In this document: piece by piece, positions 51,009 through 59,394 of the stretch
Position numbering within the stretch: position 1 is the stretch's first letter
How the letters are laid out: each line of letters begins with the position of its first letter
Assembly: GCA_965243775.1 (NCBI GenBank)
Contig: CBDEWF010000078.1
Coordinates: 115,157-179,156 of the forward strand
Direction: 5' to 3'
DNA: 64,000 nucleotides
DNA from: Sansalvadorimonas sp965243775
Lineage (GTDB): Bacteria > Pseudomonadota > Gammaproteobacteria > Pseudomonadales > Endozoicomonadaceae
Program-made: the position numbers and the translations under genes
Notes under the pieces: generated by a model
What the model was told of the DNA's origin: nothing
Databases searched by the model: none
The model's input: only the letters and a program-made list of their open reading frames with translations

Positions 51009-51665
51009 ATGTTTCTTCAGCATTTCCAGCCCAACCTTTCCGGTAGAGATTTCGTCATTGGAGATCTCCATGGTATGTATGACCTTCTGATGCAGACTCT
51101 GGAAGATGCTGATTTCGATTTTGGTAAAGACCGCTGTTTCAGCTGTGGGGATTTGATTGACCGGGGTCCCGAGTCTGCCAAATGTATCTCCCTTGTCCAG
51201 CAGCCCTGGTTCTTTCCGGTGCGGGGAAATCATGAAGATATTTTGATCGAAGTGGCGCAGGGCGTTGCATCAGACCGGATGCTCAATAACTGGATCAGCA
51301 ATGGCGGAGAGTGGCACCTGGGAGTATCGAAAGAACAGTTGCAGGCTTTTTCTGATTTGCTGGAGAGATTGCCCTTTGTTCTCGAAATTGAACTGGTTAA
51401 CGGAAAACGGGTCGGGGTATGTCATGGAGAGTTTCCCCTGAATAGCTGGATGCCGGATAAGGTTGCCGCAGATGATGACCTGATTGAAGCCCTGCTGTGG
51501 TCCAGGGAGAAAGTTCTCAATCACGATGATTCTGTTGTTACCGGTATTGATGATATCTACTGCGGCCACACCATTGTTGGTAAACCGGTCACACTGGGAA
51601 ATACCCACTTTATTGATACCGGTGCTTTCCACACCAACAACTTAACCATGGCCCTTCTGACCTAG
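51009..51665 (+). CDS. PP2A/lambda-type serine/threonine phosphoprotein phosphatase (PrpA/PrpB-like)
   Basis: The 218-residue metallophosphatase shows all metal-site motifs of the family. GDLHG is at residues 18-22, CGDLIDRGPESA comes next, then VRGNHEDILIEV, then the histidine loops VCHGEFPLNSW and YCGHTIVGKPV, and finally FIDTGAFHTNNLTMALL. Enterobacterial PrpA and PrpB are close in size and signal misfolded protein to the envelope-stress system. Whether this one does is unknown. The ATG at 51009 lacks a strong ribosome-binding site. The gene sits between the IS66 relic and the nested palindrome, convergent with glpC. Confidence 0.9.
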   Translation: MFLQHFQPNLSGRDFVIGDLHGMYDLLMQTLEDADFDFGKDRCFSCGDLIDRGPESAKCISLVQQPWFFPVRGNHEDILIEVAQGVASDRMLNNWISNGGEWHLGVSKEQLQAFSDLLERLPFVLEIELVNGKRVGVCHGEFPLNSWMPDKVAADDDLIEALLWSREKVLNHDDSVVTGIDDIYCGHTIVGKPVTLGNTHFIDTGAFHTNNLTMALLT

Positions 51666-51692
51666 TACTTCATTTTACTCATTCTGGCGGGT

Positions 51693-51802
51693 GGTGGCTT
51701 GATGTTTCCAAAGGCCTTGAATGGCCGACTAGCGCCGTTGGGCAGGGATTATTATGCCCTCCGGGTACTGCCCAACGGCGTGGGAAACAGCAAGTTACCA
51801 CC
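51693..51802. repeat. 110-bp nested palindromic element between phosphatase gene and glpC
   Basis: Outer arms GGTGGCTTGATGTTTCC (51693-51709) and GGAAACAGCAAGTTACCACC (51783-51802) pair with one mismatch and a small bulge. Inside are a short hairpin GGCC / GGCC (51713-51725) and a perfect 13-bp one, CGCCGTTGGGCAG (51733-51745) with 51768-51780. The plan, outer stem plus two hairpins, repeats that of the element at 7873-8135, with different sequence. It may also terminate the phosphatase transcript. Confidence 0.65.
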
Positions 51803-51879
51803 TGGCACAGGTCAGATTCATGGAAATCGTGTACCAGAAGCCTGTCGGACTAACCTGAATTGAACTGGAATGAAAACCA

Positions 51880-51913
51880 GTCAGCCAGAGCGCAATCTGT
51901 ACAGTTGGCTGAC
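51880..51913 (-). terminator. Possible terminator of glpABC
   Basis: Stem GTCAGCCA / TGGCTGAC with an 18-base loop lies 30 bp beyond the glpC stop. The loop is long and the T tract poor. Confidence 0.35.
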
Positions 51914-51942
51914 CGGATTTACATGGCATGATGAGGGCCTGT

Positions 51943-53148
51943 TTACAGAGCCATAGCCAACACATTAACCGGGTGCAGAACTCTGGCGGAAGTACTCATC
52001 TCGATCTGCATCTTGCAGGTTTCACAGTCAGTAACGATATAGTCGTACTCACCATTTTCAATCTGCTGGAACAGAGGCTCTCCAATATCCTGTGCTGTGT
52101 TGTAGTTCTCTTTCTTGAACCCGTAAGTACCGGCAATGCCACAGCAGTTGGAATCCAGCTGGTGCAGCTGCAGGCCGGGTATCTCCCGTAGAACACTGAG
52201 GGTATGAAGTACACCTCCAGCCCGGATCAGATGGCAGGGGCTGTGGTATCCAACCTTAAGATTGACCGGTTTCATCTGTGGCCTGTTCCCCTGGCGGAAC
52301 TCCTGGAACAGGAAGCGGGTAATAAAAGTAATCTGCTGGTGAATATGATCTTCCGATTTACCCAGCATCCTGGGGTAGTCTTCCCGCAGCATATGGGAAC
52401 AGCTGGATGAAGTGGAAATAATGCACTCACTGCCACTATCCATGGCCTGACGGCAGGATTTGGTATTGAACTCGGCATTGGCCTTGGCTTTTTCCAAAAA
52501 ACCATTCGCCACCAGGGGTACACCACAGCACTTCTCTTTTTTAAGAAGCTGCACACCGATATCCATGGCATTCAGCACCCGGATAGTATCCATTCCCAGA
52601 ACCGGATCGTTGTAGTTTACAAAACAACCATGGAAGTAGCTGACATTTCTGGCAAACACCTGCCTCTCTTCCATTTCTAACTTATACCAGCTGCGAAAAC
52701 TCTTATGGGCATAAGCTGGAAATTGACGACGCTGGTCAATACCCAACCCCTTGTCCATCACCAGTTTGGCCACTCTGGTTCTGGTTACTGCATTTACAAC
52801 AGGGGCAGTGCCTCGGGTCATGGTACCCATCAGGTCAGTATGGCTGAGCAGGAACTCGCGGATCTTGAACCGGTTACTGCCATAGCGGGCCCGGGCATCG
52901 GCGATAATATCGCTGATATGGACGTCCGACGGACAGGCCACTTCGCAACGTTTACAGCCGGTGCAGTACTTAAGGGCTTCATCAAGAAAATCCGGGCTTT
53001 TCAGACGTAGGCGCTCACCATCAGGGCCACACTGTTTAGGGCCGGGAAAATCTGGACGTACCGTAGCCACCGGACAGCGTGAAGAGCAGGCCGTGCATTT
53101 CAGACAGCTGTCAAATGAGCGGTCATTATCCTTGAACAGATTCATCAA
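51943..53148 (-). CDS. glpC: Anaerobic glycerol-3-phosphate dehydrogenase, subunit C
   Basis: GlpC is the membrane-anchoring iron-sulfur subunit that passes electrons from GlpAB to the quinone pool. The 401-residue protein has two ferredoxin-type clusters, CLKCTACSSRCPV (residues 16-28) and CTGCKRCEVACPSD, followed by two CCG domains (KCCGVPL and SNCCGIAG) that are typical of heterodisulfide reductase-like subunits. CHLIRAG is part of the second. Its start ATG overlaps the glpB stop by 4 bases. It is the last gene of glpABC. Confidence 0.96.
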   Translation of the reverse strand: MMNLFKDNDRSFDSCLKCTACSSRCPVATVRPDFPGPKQCGPDGERLRLKSPDFLDEALKYCTGCKRCEVACPSDVHISDIIADARARYGSNRFKIREFLLSHTDLMGTMTRGTAPVVNAVTRTRVAKLVMDKGLGIDQRRQFPAYAHKSFRSWYKLEMEERQVFARNVSYFHGCFVNYNDPVLGMDTIRVLNAMDIGVQLLKKEKCCGVPLVANGFLEKAKANAEFNTKSCRQAMDSGSECIISTSSSCSHMLREDYPRMLGKSEDHIHQQITFITRFLFQEFRQGNRPQMKPVNLKVGYHSPCHLIRAGGVLHTLSVLREIPGLQLHQLDSNCCGIAGTYGFKKENYNTAQDIGEPLFQQIENGEYDYIVTDCETCKMQIEMSTSARVLHPVNVLAMAL

Positions 53149-54410
53149 CGGCTTACCTTTTCTATCGCTTCACCGGCAGCCTGCCAGGCTGTACTGATAG
53201 CCACACCACCACCGGAACTTTCAATGATTGGGTCATATCCGGCTAGAACCGCTCCGGCTACATACAGGTTGTTAATCACTCTACCGTCGATAGACGGCTG
53301 CAGATGATGATTTACTATCACCCCAGTACGGTTAAAGCCGTGCCCTTTATGGGCCAGGAAATGATTGGAGCAAAAATCACCAGATACTTTTATGTCCAGA
53401 CCAAATACCGGCTCGGACAGCTCTCTATGGTCACTTTTCAAACCTTTGCTGAAGAAGCTGCCGGTGGTCAGGATATAGGTCTGGGCATCCAGTACATCGT
53501 CGGAAGTCTGGACAGATTCCACACGCCCATGGCGAACCATTCCTTTGTGCACAGGTACCGCTGGCACAAAGAAACCACCCAGAGCAGCGAATCGTCTGCG
53601 AAGAGCCGACAACAGAGCCAGGCCGTGGGTTGAAGGCGGCAGAGTAGAGACCTCAATGATATTGAGGCCAGTACGACGCCGCAGTTCTTCAACCCGGTTA
53701 CGGCCGCCAGACTTGAGACAGGCAGGCATGGCCACCAAGTCCGCATCCCCCACTTTTTCCAGCAACGTGGTACTGATTAACTCGATATCACTGTCACCAA
53801 TAGCCCTGGCAAGCTGGGGAGCCCGCATGGTATCAGCGGTAGCGCCGGAGCCATGCTCCAGGGGCAGAGTGATATTCAGACTGCTGACACGGACATGCTC
53901 AAACCCTTTATGGGTTTTCAGTCCCGCAGCAGCCAGTTCTGGCATGAAGTCGAGAAAGCCGGTGAAGTTAACAAATACCACCCGGCGCAAACCTCCAAAA
54001 TCCCAGGGCATGGCACCAGCTGTCGGCTGGCTCAACCAGGCAGGGCGAAGGGCTCCGGCGGCTGTCAGACGCCAGTGGTTTTCTTCAGGATGATCTGCTG
54101 TGACCAGGTGCAGACCCGTTTCCGCCACCTGCCCCTGGAACCAGTCCATGGCCCGAAAAACATTGTTGGAACCCAACAGACCATAGGGGTGCTCCGGCTG
54201 ATTCATGAGTAACTGATCGATAGCCTGAAACGGATGCCGAACAGACTGCCCGCCTCCGTTCATACCGAGAACATCGATGGAACCGGAGGAAAATGTCAGA
54301 GCACTTTCACCAGTTGATACTACGGTCACCTTCAGACCCGCTTCTGCACAGCGTATGCCAGCAGTAAGACCGGCCAGACCGCCACCCATCACCAGACAAT
54401 CATGCTTCAT
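53145..54410 (-). CDS. glpB: Anaerobic glycerol-3-phosphate dehydrogenase, subunit B
   Basis: GlpB is the second flavoprotein subunit of the anaerobic complex. The 421-residue protein starts MKHDCLVMGGGLAGLTAGIR, an FAD dinucleotide fold, followed by ALTFSSGSIDVLGM, which is typical of GlpB. Near the C-terminus, NLYVAGAVLAGYDPIIESSGGGVAISTAWQAA closes the FAD domain. The E. coli protein has 419 residues. The start overlaps the glpA end by 11 bases, and its stop overlaps glpC. It is strongly translationally coupled. Confidence 0.96.
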   Translation of the reverse strand: MKHDCLVMGGGLAGLTAGIRCAEAGLKVTVVSTGESALTFSSGSIDVLGMNGGGQSVRHPFQAIDQLLMNQPEHPYGLLGSNNVFRAMDWFQGQVAETGLHLVTADHPEENHWRLTAAGALRPAWLSQPTAGAMPWDFGGLRRVVFVNFTGFLDFMPELAAAGLKTHKGFEHVRVSSLNITLPLEHGSGATADTMRAPQLARAIGDSDIELISTTLLEKVGDADLVAMPACLKSGGRNRVEELRRRTGLNIIEVSTLPPSTHGLALLSALRRRFAALGGFFVPAVPVHKGMVRHGRVESVQTSDDVLDAQTYILTTGSFFSKGLKSDHRELSEPVFGLDIKVSGDFCSNHFLAHKGHGFNRTGVIVNHHLQPSIDGRVINNLYVAGAVLAGYDPIIESSGGGVAISTAWQAAGEAIEKVSR

Positions 54411-56262
54411 GGTGCTGCTGCTCCTTTATCTGCCCCATCATCTGGCTTTTCCGCTGGTCTGTCAGCGGCTTTTCCAAGGCATCCTTGCTCACATCCTGTA
54501 CCACTGAGTCCCCGATAATTTCAGGGATCACGCCCCGGGCCTGTTCATCCTGCTGCAAGCTGCTCAGACCCAGCAAACCTTCCTGTACCCAGTAACTGAA
54601 CTCGGCTTCCCGCAGAGCATCGCCCCAGAGAATGGGTCGAACGCCTTTCCAGCGTTCATCAACAAAGTCATGCAGGCTGTCGAGTACAGCTTCACCATCT
54701 TCCCGGGTACCCGCCAGCAGACCGGCAACACGGCAGGCGCACATCTCTCCCTGGCAGGGCCCCATACCTACCCTTGTCCGACGACGAAGGTCGGACAGTG
54801 TGCGGGCATTTAATTTGTCGATGGCGTAAAGAATTTCGCCACGGGTGACTACTTCACATTCACAGACGACAGCATTACTCCAATTGCTGTCTTCCTTCAT
54901 AAAGGTTCTGGCGCGGTCACCATGACGGTAGACGGCGGAACCTGCCACACTGTTGGGGATAGTCGAGTCGGGCAGGTTGTAGCTGCTCTTTCTTTTGAGC
55001 TGAGGGCTCTTTTTCAGCTGAGAGCTCTTTTTTCCCGACTGAGGGCTCTTGTCTTTCCGCTGACGGCTCCTGCGTCCCATGGCTTCCGGCAGGTTTGCAC
55101 CGGGAAGTGCCCGCCTGGCGGTTTCGCAGGATTTATCCACCCCAAGATGGCGGGCAGCCATGTCGGTAGCCACTTCCGCCATCAGACGACAGGTCATCAA
55201 CTTTCCGCCTGTAATGGTAATCAGGCCATTCAGAGCATCTTTCTCGGCATGGTCTATGGCGACCAGGCCACGGCTGATACTGCGGCCGCCACTGGCATTG
55301 GACTCGGAAACCAGCGGACGTACGCCACAGTAGGCACGAAGAATTCGGGTATCCATCATGGATGGTGCCAGCTTACTGCCCTCTTCCAGCAGAACCCGTA
55401 CTTCTTCCTGTGTGACCTCCAGAGACTCCAGCTCATCACGCTCTACGTGTGTTGAAGTGGTGCCAATCACAGAAACTGTATCACCGGGCACCAGGATATC
55501 GGCATCTCCGGGTTTGCGGCACCGGTTAATGACCATACCGTTCATCCGGTAACCCATAATTAACAGAGCGCCGCGGGAGTGGTACATATCAACCGAGAGG
55601 TCGGCGTATTCCATGACCTCATGGCACCAGGCTCCAGATGCATTAATGACCTGTCGTGAATAAATTTCAAACAGTTCACCGGTACGCATATCCCGGCAAC
55701 GAACACCCTGAACATAACCAAGCCGAATAATTAAACCAACAGCCTTGGTGTAATTAAGCAGGGTTCCACCGTGTTCCCGTGCATCAAGGATACTGGCAGA
55801 CGTTAAACGGAATGGATCAATTGTGCCGTCTGGTATCCGAACGGCCCCAATAAGATCTGGATTCACTGCCGGTTCCAGTTGAATCGCCTGTTTCGGTGTC
55901 AGAATCTCTGTGTCAATTCCGGCATTTATACAGCCTTGAATAAACTGTTTTTGAAAATCCAGGCCATCGTCAGGCAGGGAAATAAACAGTCCATCGGTTT
56001 CTTCAATACAGTGACCGGCAATGCGTTTGAGGGTTCTGTTCTCCTCTATGCATTCCTTTGCTGAGTGGCCGTCGGTAACGGCATAGCGGGCTCCTGAGTG
56101 CAACAATCCATGATTTCTTCCCGTTGTTCCACTGGCAATATCGCCCCGTTCAACGAGAATGGTGTGTATGCCACGCAGGCAGCAATCCCTAAATACACTG
56201 GCTCCTGTTGCTCCACCACCGATGACGACAACATCTGCCTCCAAGCGTCTCATAATCATCAT
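54400..56262 (-). CDS. glpA: Anaerobic glycerol-3-phosphate dehydrogenase, subunit A
   Basis: GlpA is the catalytic FAD subunit that oxidises glycerol-3-phosphate with fumarate or nitrate as terminal acceptor. The 620-residue protein has the FAD fold (DVVVIGGGATGASVFRDC), TGRNHGLLHSGARYAVTD, IGAVRIPDGTIDPFRLT, ADILVPGDTVSVIGTT and ITGGKLMTCRLMAEVATD. A C-terminal BFD-type [2Fe-2S] domain holds CECEVVT and CQGEMCACR. Between the two, at about residues 388-426, lies an extra Lys/Ser-rich stretch (GRRSRQRKDKSPQSGKKSSQ onward) with internal repeats that E. coli GlpA lacks. ATG 56262 is used; the third codon is also ATG-like. It heads glpABC. Confidence 0.96.
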   Translation of the reverse strand: MMIMRRLEADVVVIGGGATGASVFRDCCLRGIHTILVERGDIASGTTGRNHGLLHSGARYAVTDGHSAKECIEENRTLKRIAGHCIEETDGLFISLPDDGLDFQKQFIQGCINAGIDTEILTPKQAIQLEPAVNPDLIGAVRIPDGTIDPFRLTSASILDAREHGGTLLNYTKAVGLIIRLGYVQGVRCRDMRTGELFEIYSRQVINASGAWCHEVMEYADLSVDMYHSRGALLIMGYRMNGMVINRCRKPGDADILVPGDTVSVIGTTSTHVERDELESLEVTQEEVRVLLEEGSKLAPSMMDTRILRAYCGVRPLVSESNASGGRSISRGLVAIDHAEKDALNGLITITGGKLMTCRLMAEVATDMAARHLGVDKSCETARRALPGANLPEAMGRRSRQRKDKSPQSGKKSSQLKKSPQLKRKSSYNLPDSTIPNSVAGSAVYRHGDRARTFMKEDSNWSNAVVCECEVVTRGEILYAIDKLNARTLSDLRRRTRVGMGPCQGEMCACRVAGLLAGTREDGEAVLDSLHDFVDERWKGVRPILWGDALREAEFSYWVQEGLLGLSSLQQDEQARGVIPEIIGDSVVQDVSKDALEKPLTDQRKSQMMGQIKEQQHHEA

Positions 56263-56466
56263 GCCTATATATCAGTGTGAGCATGTTACTCCGTGTCTGA
56301 TATTGTTTTGTTGATACAGAACAAAACGATTTTTTTTCAAAAGCCTGAATTAAGGCCAGATTTTTTGAAGATAATGTCATTATAAATAAATTAATTTACA
56401 GAAAACGTTTTTTTTGACTGTCATCAATTCACAAAAACAAACACAAACGATAATAACTGCGTCTTG

Positions 56467-56502
56467 ATTCAGTAGTTATACCTAATTCAGTAGTTATACC
56501 TA
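56467..56502. repeat. Tandem 18-bp direct repeat just before glpF
   Basis: ATTCAGTAGTTATACCTA occurs twice head to tail at 56467-56484 and 56485-56502, ending 16 bp before the glpF ATG. It lies in the divergent glpABC/glpFK control region. It may be a duplicated operator half or a recent slippage. No exact GlpR operator was identified. Confidence 0.75.
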
Positions 56503-56518
56503 GTCAACGGAGAAAACC

Positions 56519-57418
56519 ATGAAACGCGACACCCTACCCGGTGAATGCTTTGCGGAATTTCTTGGTACCGCCCTATTAATTATTTTTGGTGCTGGTGTTG
56601 TTGCCTCGCTGGTTGTGGCCGGCGCTTCATTTGGCCAGTGGGAGATTAGTATTACCTGGGGCCTTGCGGTAGCACTGGCCGTTTATGTGGCCGGTGGCGT
56701 TTCCGGTGCTCATATTAACCCGGCTGTGACTATTGCCCTGATGTTCTTCAAGGGTTTTGAAAAGAGAAAAGTTCTGCCCTTTATCGGCTCGCAAATGCTG
56801 GGTGCCTTTGTAGGCGCGGCACTGGTTTACATTATGTACCAGTCCCTGTTTATCCAGTTTGAAGAGATCAACAATATCACCCGCGGCAGTATCGACAGTC
56901 TGGCAACCGCCGGTGTTTTCTCCACTTATGCCAACTCTGCCGTCAGCACTGGCCAGGCCTTCCTGGTGGAAGTCTTCATCACCGCCCTGCTGATGTGCGG
57001 CATCCTGGCTCTGGGTGATGACCGTAACGGTGCTCCCAAGGGTGCGATGCCTCCTCTGCTGATCGGTATACTGATTGCTGTTATTGGTGCATCTTTTGGT
57101 CCTCTGACCGGTTTCGCCATGAATCCTGCCCGTGACTTTGGCCCCAAGATGTTTGCCTTCATCGCAGGATGGGGTGATGTCGCCCTGACCGGTGGCCGTG
57201 ATATTCCTTACTTCCTGGTTCCTATGATTGCACCGATTATCGGTGCCTGCCTGGGTGCATTTGTTTATACCCGCGGGATCGAAACCCAACTTGACCTCAA
57301 GCTGGAATGCGCCACTCCCGGATGTGAAATCCGTGATGATGAAAGTGAAATCGGTGCAACTACTCCTGGCAGTGAAAGCTGTGCAAACCCTGTAGAAGAA
57401 GCCCTTCACAGTAAATAA
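56519..57418 (+). CDS. glpF: Glycerol facilitator (aquaglyceroporin)
   Basis: GlpF lets glycerol diffuse across the inner membrane. The 299-residue protein has six membrane helices and the two pore-lining NPA motifs, SGAHINPAVT and GFAMNPARDFGP. The latter has the aspartate after NPAR that marks glycerol-permeable members. FAEFLGTALLIIFGAG opens the first helix. The C-terminal tail (about 260-299) is acidic and Cys-containing (CATPGCEIRDDESEIG) and longer than in E. coli GlpF. The ATG at 56519 follows CAACGGAG. glpK follows after 147 bp. Confidence 0.97.
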   Translation: MKRDTLPGECFAEFLGTALLIIFGAGVVASLVVAGASFGQWEISITWGLAVALAVYVAGGVSGAHINPAVTIALMFFKGFEKRKVLPFIGSQMLGAFVGAALVYIMYQSLFIQFEEINNITRGSIDSLATAGVFSTYANSAVSTGQAFLVEVFITALLMCGILALGDDRNGAPKGAMPPLLIGILIAVIGASFGPLTGFAMNPARDFGPKMFAFIAGWGDVALTGGRDIPYFLVPMIAPIIGACLGAFVYTRGIETQLDLKLECATPGCEIRDDESEIGATTPGSESCANPVEEALHSK

Positions 57419-57427
57419 ACCGCAATT

Positions 57428-57458
57428 GGAAGGCGCCATCTCTGCGATGGCACTTTCC
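57428..57458 (+). terminator. Hairpin between glpF and glpK
   Basis: Stem GCCATC / GATGGC with outer GGAA / TTCC pairing and a loop TCTGC. It lies 10 bp after the glpF stop and could reduce read-through into glpK. Confidence 0.5.
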
Positions 57459-57565
57459 TTACTCTGATTCACCCCTACGGATAAGCAGCCAAGGTGCAGC
57501 TTACAATCATCCAGCTGCCTGTCCGTGACATATACAGACCCGTATCTCACGATAAGGACATAACA

Positions 57566-59059
57566 ATGAGCGACGAAAAATTCATTCTGTCTCTTGACCA
57601 AGGTACCACCAGCAGCCGTGCTGTCCTGTTTAACCGCAAGGGTGAAATTGTGGGCATGGCCCAGCAAGAGTTCACCCAGATTTATCCCCAGGCTGGCTGG
57701 GTTGAGCATGACCCCATGGAGATCTGGTCCACCCAGCGCGGTGTGATGACCCAGGTTCTGGCCAAGACCGATGTAAAACCTGAGCAAATTGCCGCAATCA
57801 GTATTACTAACCAGCGTGAAACGGCCATTGTCTGGGATAAGACCACTGGCAAGCCCATTTATAACGCCATTGTTTGGCAGTGCCGCCGCACCGCCAACAC
57901 TTGTGAGCAGATGAAACGTGATGGTCTGGAAAGTTATGTTCGTGAAAACACTGGCCTTGTTGTTGACGCTTACTTCTCCGGCACCAAAGTTGCCTGGATT
58001 CTGGATAATGTTGTAGGCGCCCGTGAAAAGGCAGAAAAAGGTGAGCTGCTGTTTGGTACCGTTGATACTTGGCTGACCTGGAAACTGACCGAAGGCCGTG
58101 TTCATGTGACTGACGTGACCAACGCTTCCCGCACCATGCTGTTCAACATCAAGTCTTTGGAATGGGACGAGAAGATGATGAAGGCCCTGGGCGTTCCTGC
58201 CAGCATGCTGCCTGAGGTGAAATCCAGCTCGGAAGTGTATGGTGAAGCTAATATCAACAGCACCATGATTCCCATTGCCGGTATTGCCGGTGACCAGCAG
58301 GCGGCTCTGTTCGGCCAGCTGGCTGTTGAAAAAGGCATGGCTAAAAACACTTACGGTACTGGCTGCTTCCTGCTGATGAATACAGGTGAAGAACCTGTAA
58401 AATCAGAAAACGGACTGCTGACTACGATTGCTTATGGTCTGGACGGCAAGGTGAATTATGCTCTGGAAGGTTCTGTATTCGTAGCAGGCGCAAGCATTCA
58501 GTGGCTGCGAGACGAGATGGGTCTGATCCGCGATGCAGCTGATTCCGAATACTTCGCCTCCAAGGTAGAAGACACTAATGGTGTGTATGTCGTTCCCGCC
58601 TTCGTCGGCCTCGGCGCTCCTTACTGGGATGCCTATGCTCGTGGCACCATTGTTGGCCTGACCCGTGGCGCAAACCGCAACCATATTGTACGTGCGACTC
58701 TGGAATCTTTGGCTTACCAGTCCCGCGATGTTCTGAATGCCATGCAGAAAGATTCTGGCCTTGAGCTGAACCAGGTGAATGTGGATGGTGGCGCTGTAGC
58801 TAATAACTTCTTGATGCAGTTCCAGTCTGACATTTTGGGCACGAATGTGGTTCGTCCGAAGGTTATCGAAACCACCGCCGCCGGTTCCGCTTACCTGGCT
58901 GGTCTGGCTGTTGGTTACTGGAAAAATATTGACGACCTTCGTAAGAACATTGCTATTGATCACACCTTCGAAGCCGAGATGGCTGAAGAAAAGCGTGAAA
59001 AGCTGTACAAAGGCTGGCAGCGTGCCGTTGAGCGCAGCCGGAATTGGGAAGAGGAGTAA
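57566..59059 (+). CDS. glpK: Glycerol kinase
   Basis: GlpK phosphorylates glycerol to sn-glycerol-3-phosphate. The start is ATG 57566 (MSDEKFILSLDQGTTSSRAV), with AAGGA upstream, not the longer frame from 57494. The 497-residue protein carries the FGGY-family motifs: GQTTS-like DQGTTSSRA (ATP), ITNQRETAIVWDKTTGKPIYNAIVWQCRR (substrate), GIAGDQQAALFGQ, AKNTYGTGCFLLMNTG and VDGGAVANNFLMQFQSDILG. The E. coli protein has 502 residues. It shares the operon with glpF. Confidence 0.98.
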   Translation: MSDEKFILSLDQGTTSSRAVLFNRKGEIVGMAQQEFTQIYPQAGWVEHDPMEIWSTQRGVMTQVLAKTDVKPEQIAAISITNQRETAIVWDKTTGKPIYNAIVWQCRRTANTCEQMKRDGLESYVRENTGLVVDAYFSGTKVAWILDNVVGAREKAEKGELLFGTVDTWLTWKLTEGRVHVTDVTNASRTMLFNIKSLEWDEKMMKALGVPASMLPEVKSSSEVYGEANINSTMIPIAGIAGDQQAALFGQLAVEKGMAKNTYGTGCFLLMNTGEEPVKSENGLLTTIAYGLDGKVNYALEGSVFVAGASIQWLRDEMGLIRDAADSEYFASKVEDTNGVYVVPAFVGLGAPYWDAYARGTIVGLTRGANRNHIVRATLESLAYQSRDVLNAMQKDSGLELNQVNVDGGAVANNFLMQFQSDILGTNVVRPKVIETTAAGSAYLAGLAVGYWKNIDDLRKNIAIDHTFEAEMAEEKREKLYKGWQRAVERSRNWEEE

Positions 59060-59394
59060 CTGTTCGCTTTCTGATTTGATAACCTCTAATCAGCAGAGCC
59101 GCCGTATGGCGGCTTTGCTGTATTTGCAGGAACGAAACAACTTTTTTCAATTTTTAATGTGCCATGATTACCACTTATGCAACATTTCAAACACAATGCG
59201 CTATTCGCTTTAAAATGCACTAAAGAAAAAAAGTGAAGGAAGGTCAATAAACAGGAATATGCGTACTGATAATGTGATCTTTTCAGAGGATAATTAGGTT
59301 GTGTTCACAATTTTGTATTAAGGCTGTGCGAGGTATTTGCCAGAGTATAAGAAATTTATCTTATGCTGCCTCGAAGGGCGGTAGCGTGGAAAAA
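59060..59394. other. Intergenic region between glpK and the integron
   Basis: This 335-bp stretch holds the glpK hairpin and otherwise AT-rich sequence. No gene is seen. It marks the left boundary of the integron. Confidence 0.5.
59093..59118 (+). terminator. Hairpin after glpK
   Basis: Stem GCAGAGCCGCC / GGCGGCTTTGC (one G-T pair) with a 4-base loop lies 33 bp after the glpK stop. Only short T runs follow. Confidence 0.65.

Noticed and set aside
56263..56518. GlpR or CRP operators in the glpABC-glpFK gap
   Set aside because: Partial matches (for example TGTGAGCATGTTACTC near 56277) are too weak to report as sites.
56627..58105. 492-codon minus-strand ORF across glpF and glpK
   Set aside because: It is a shadow of two strongly supported genes on the plus strand.
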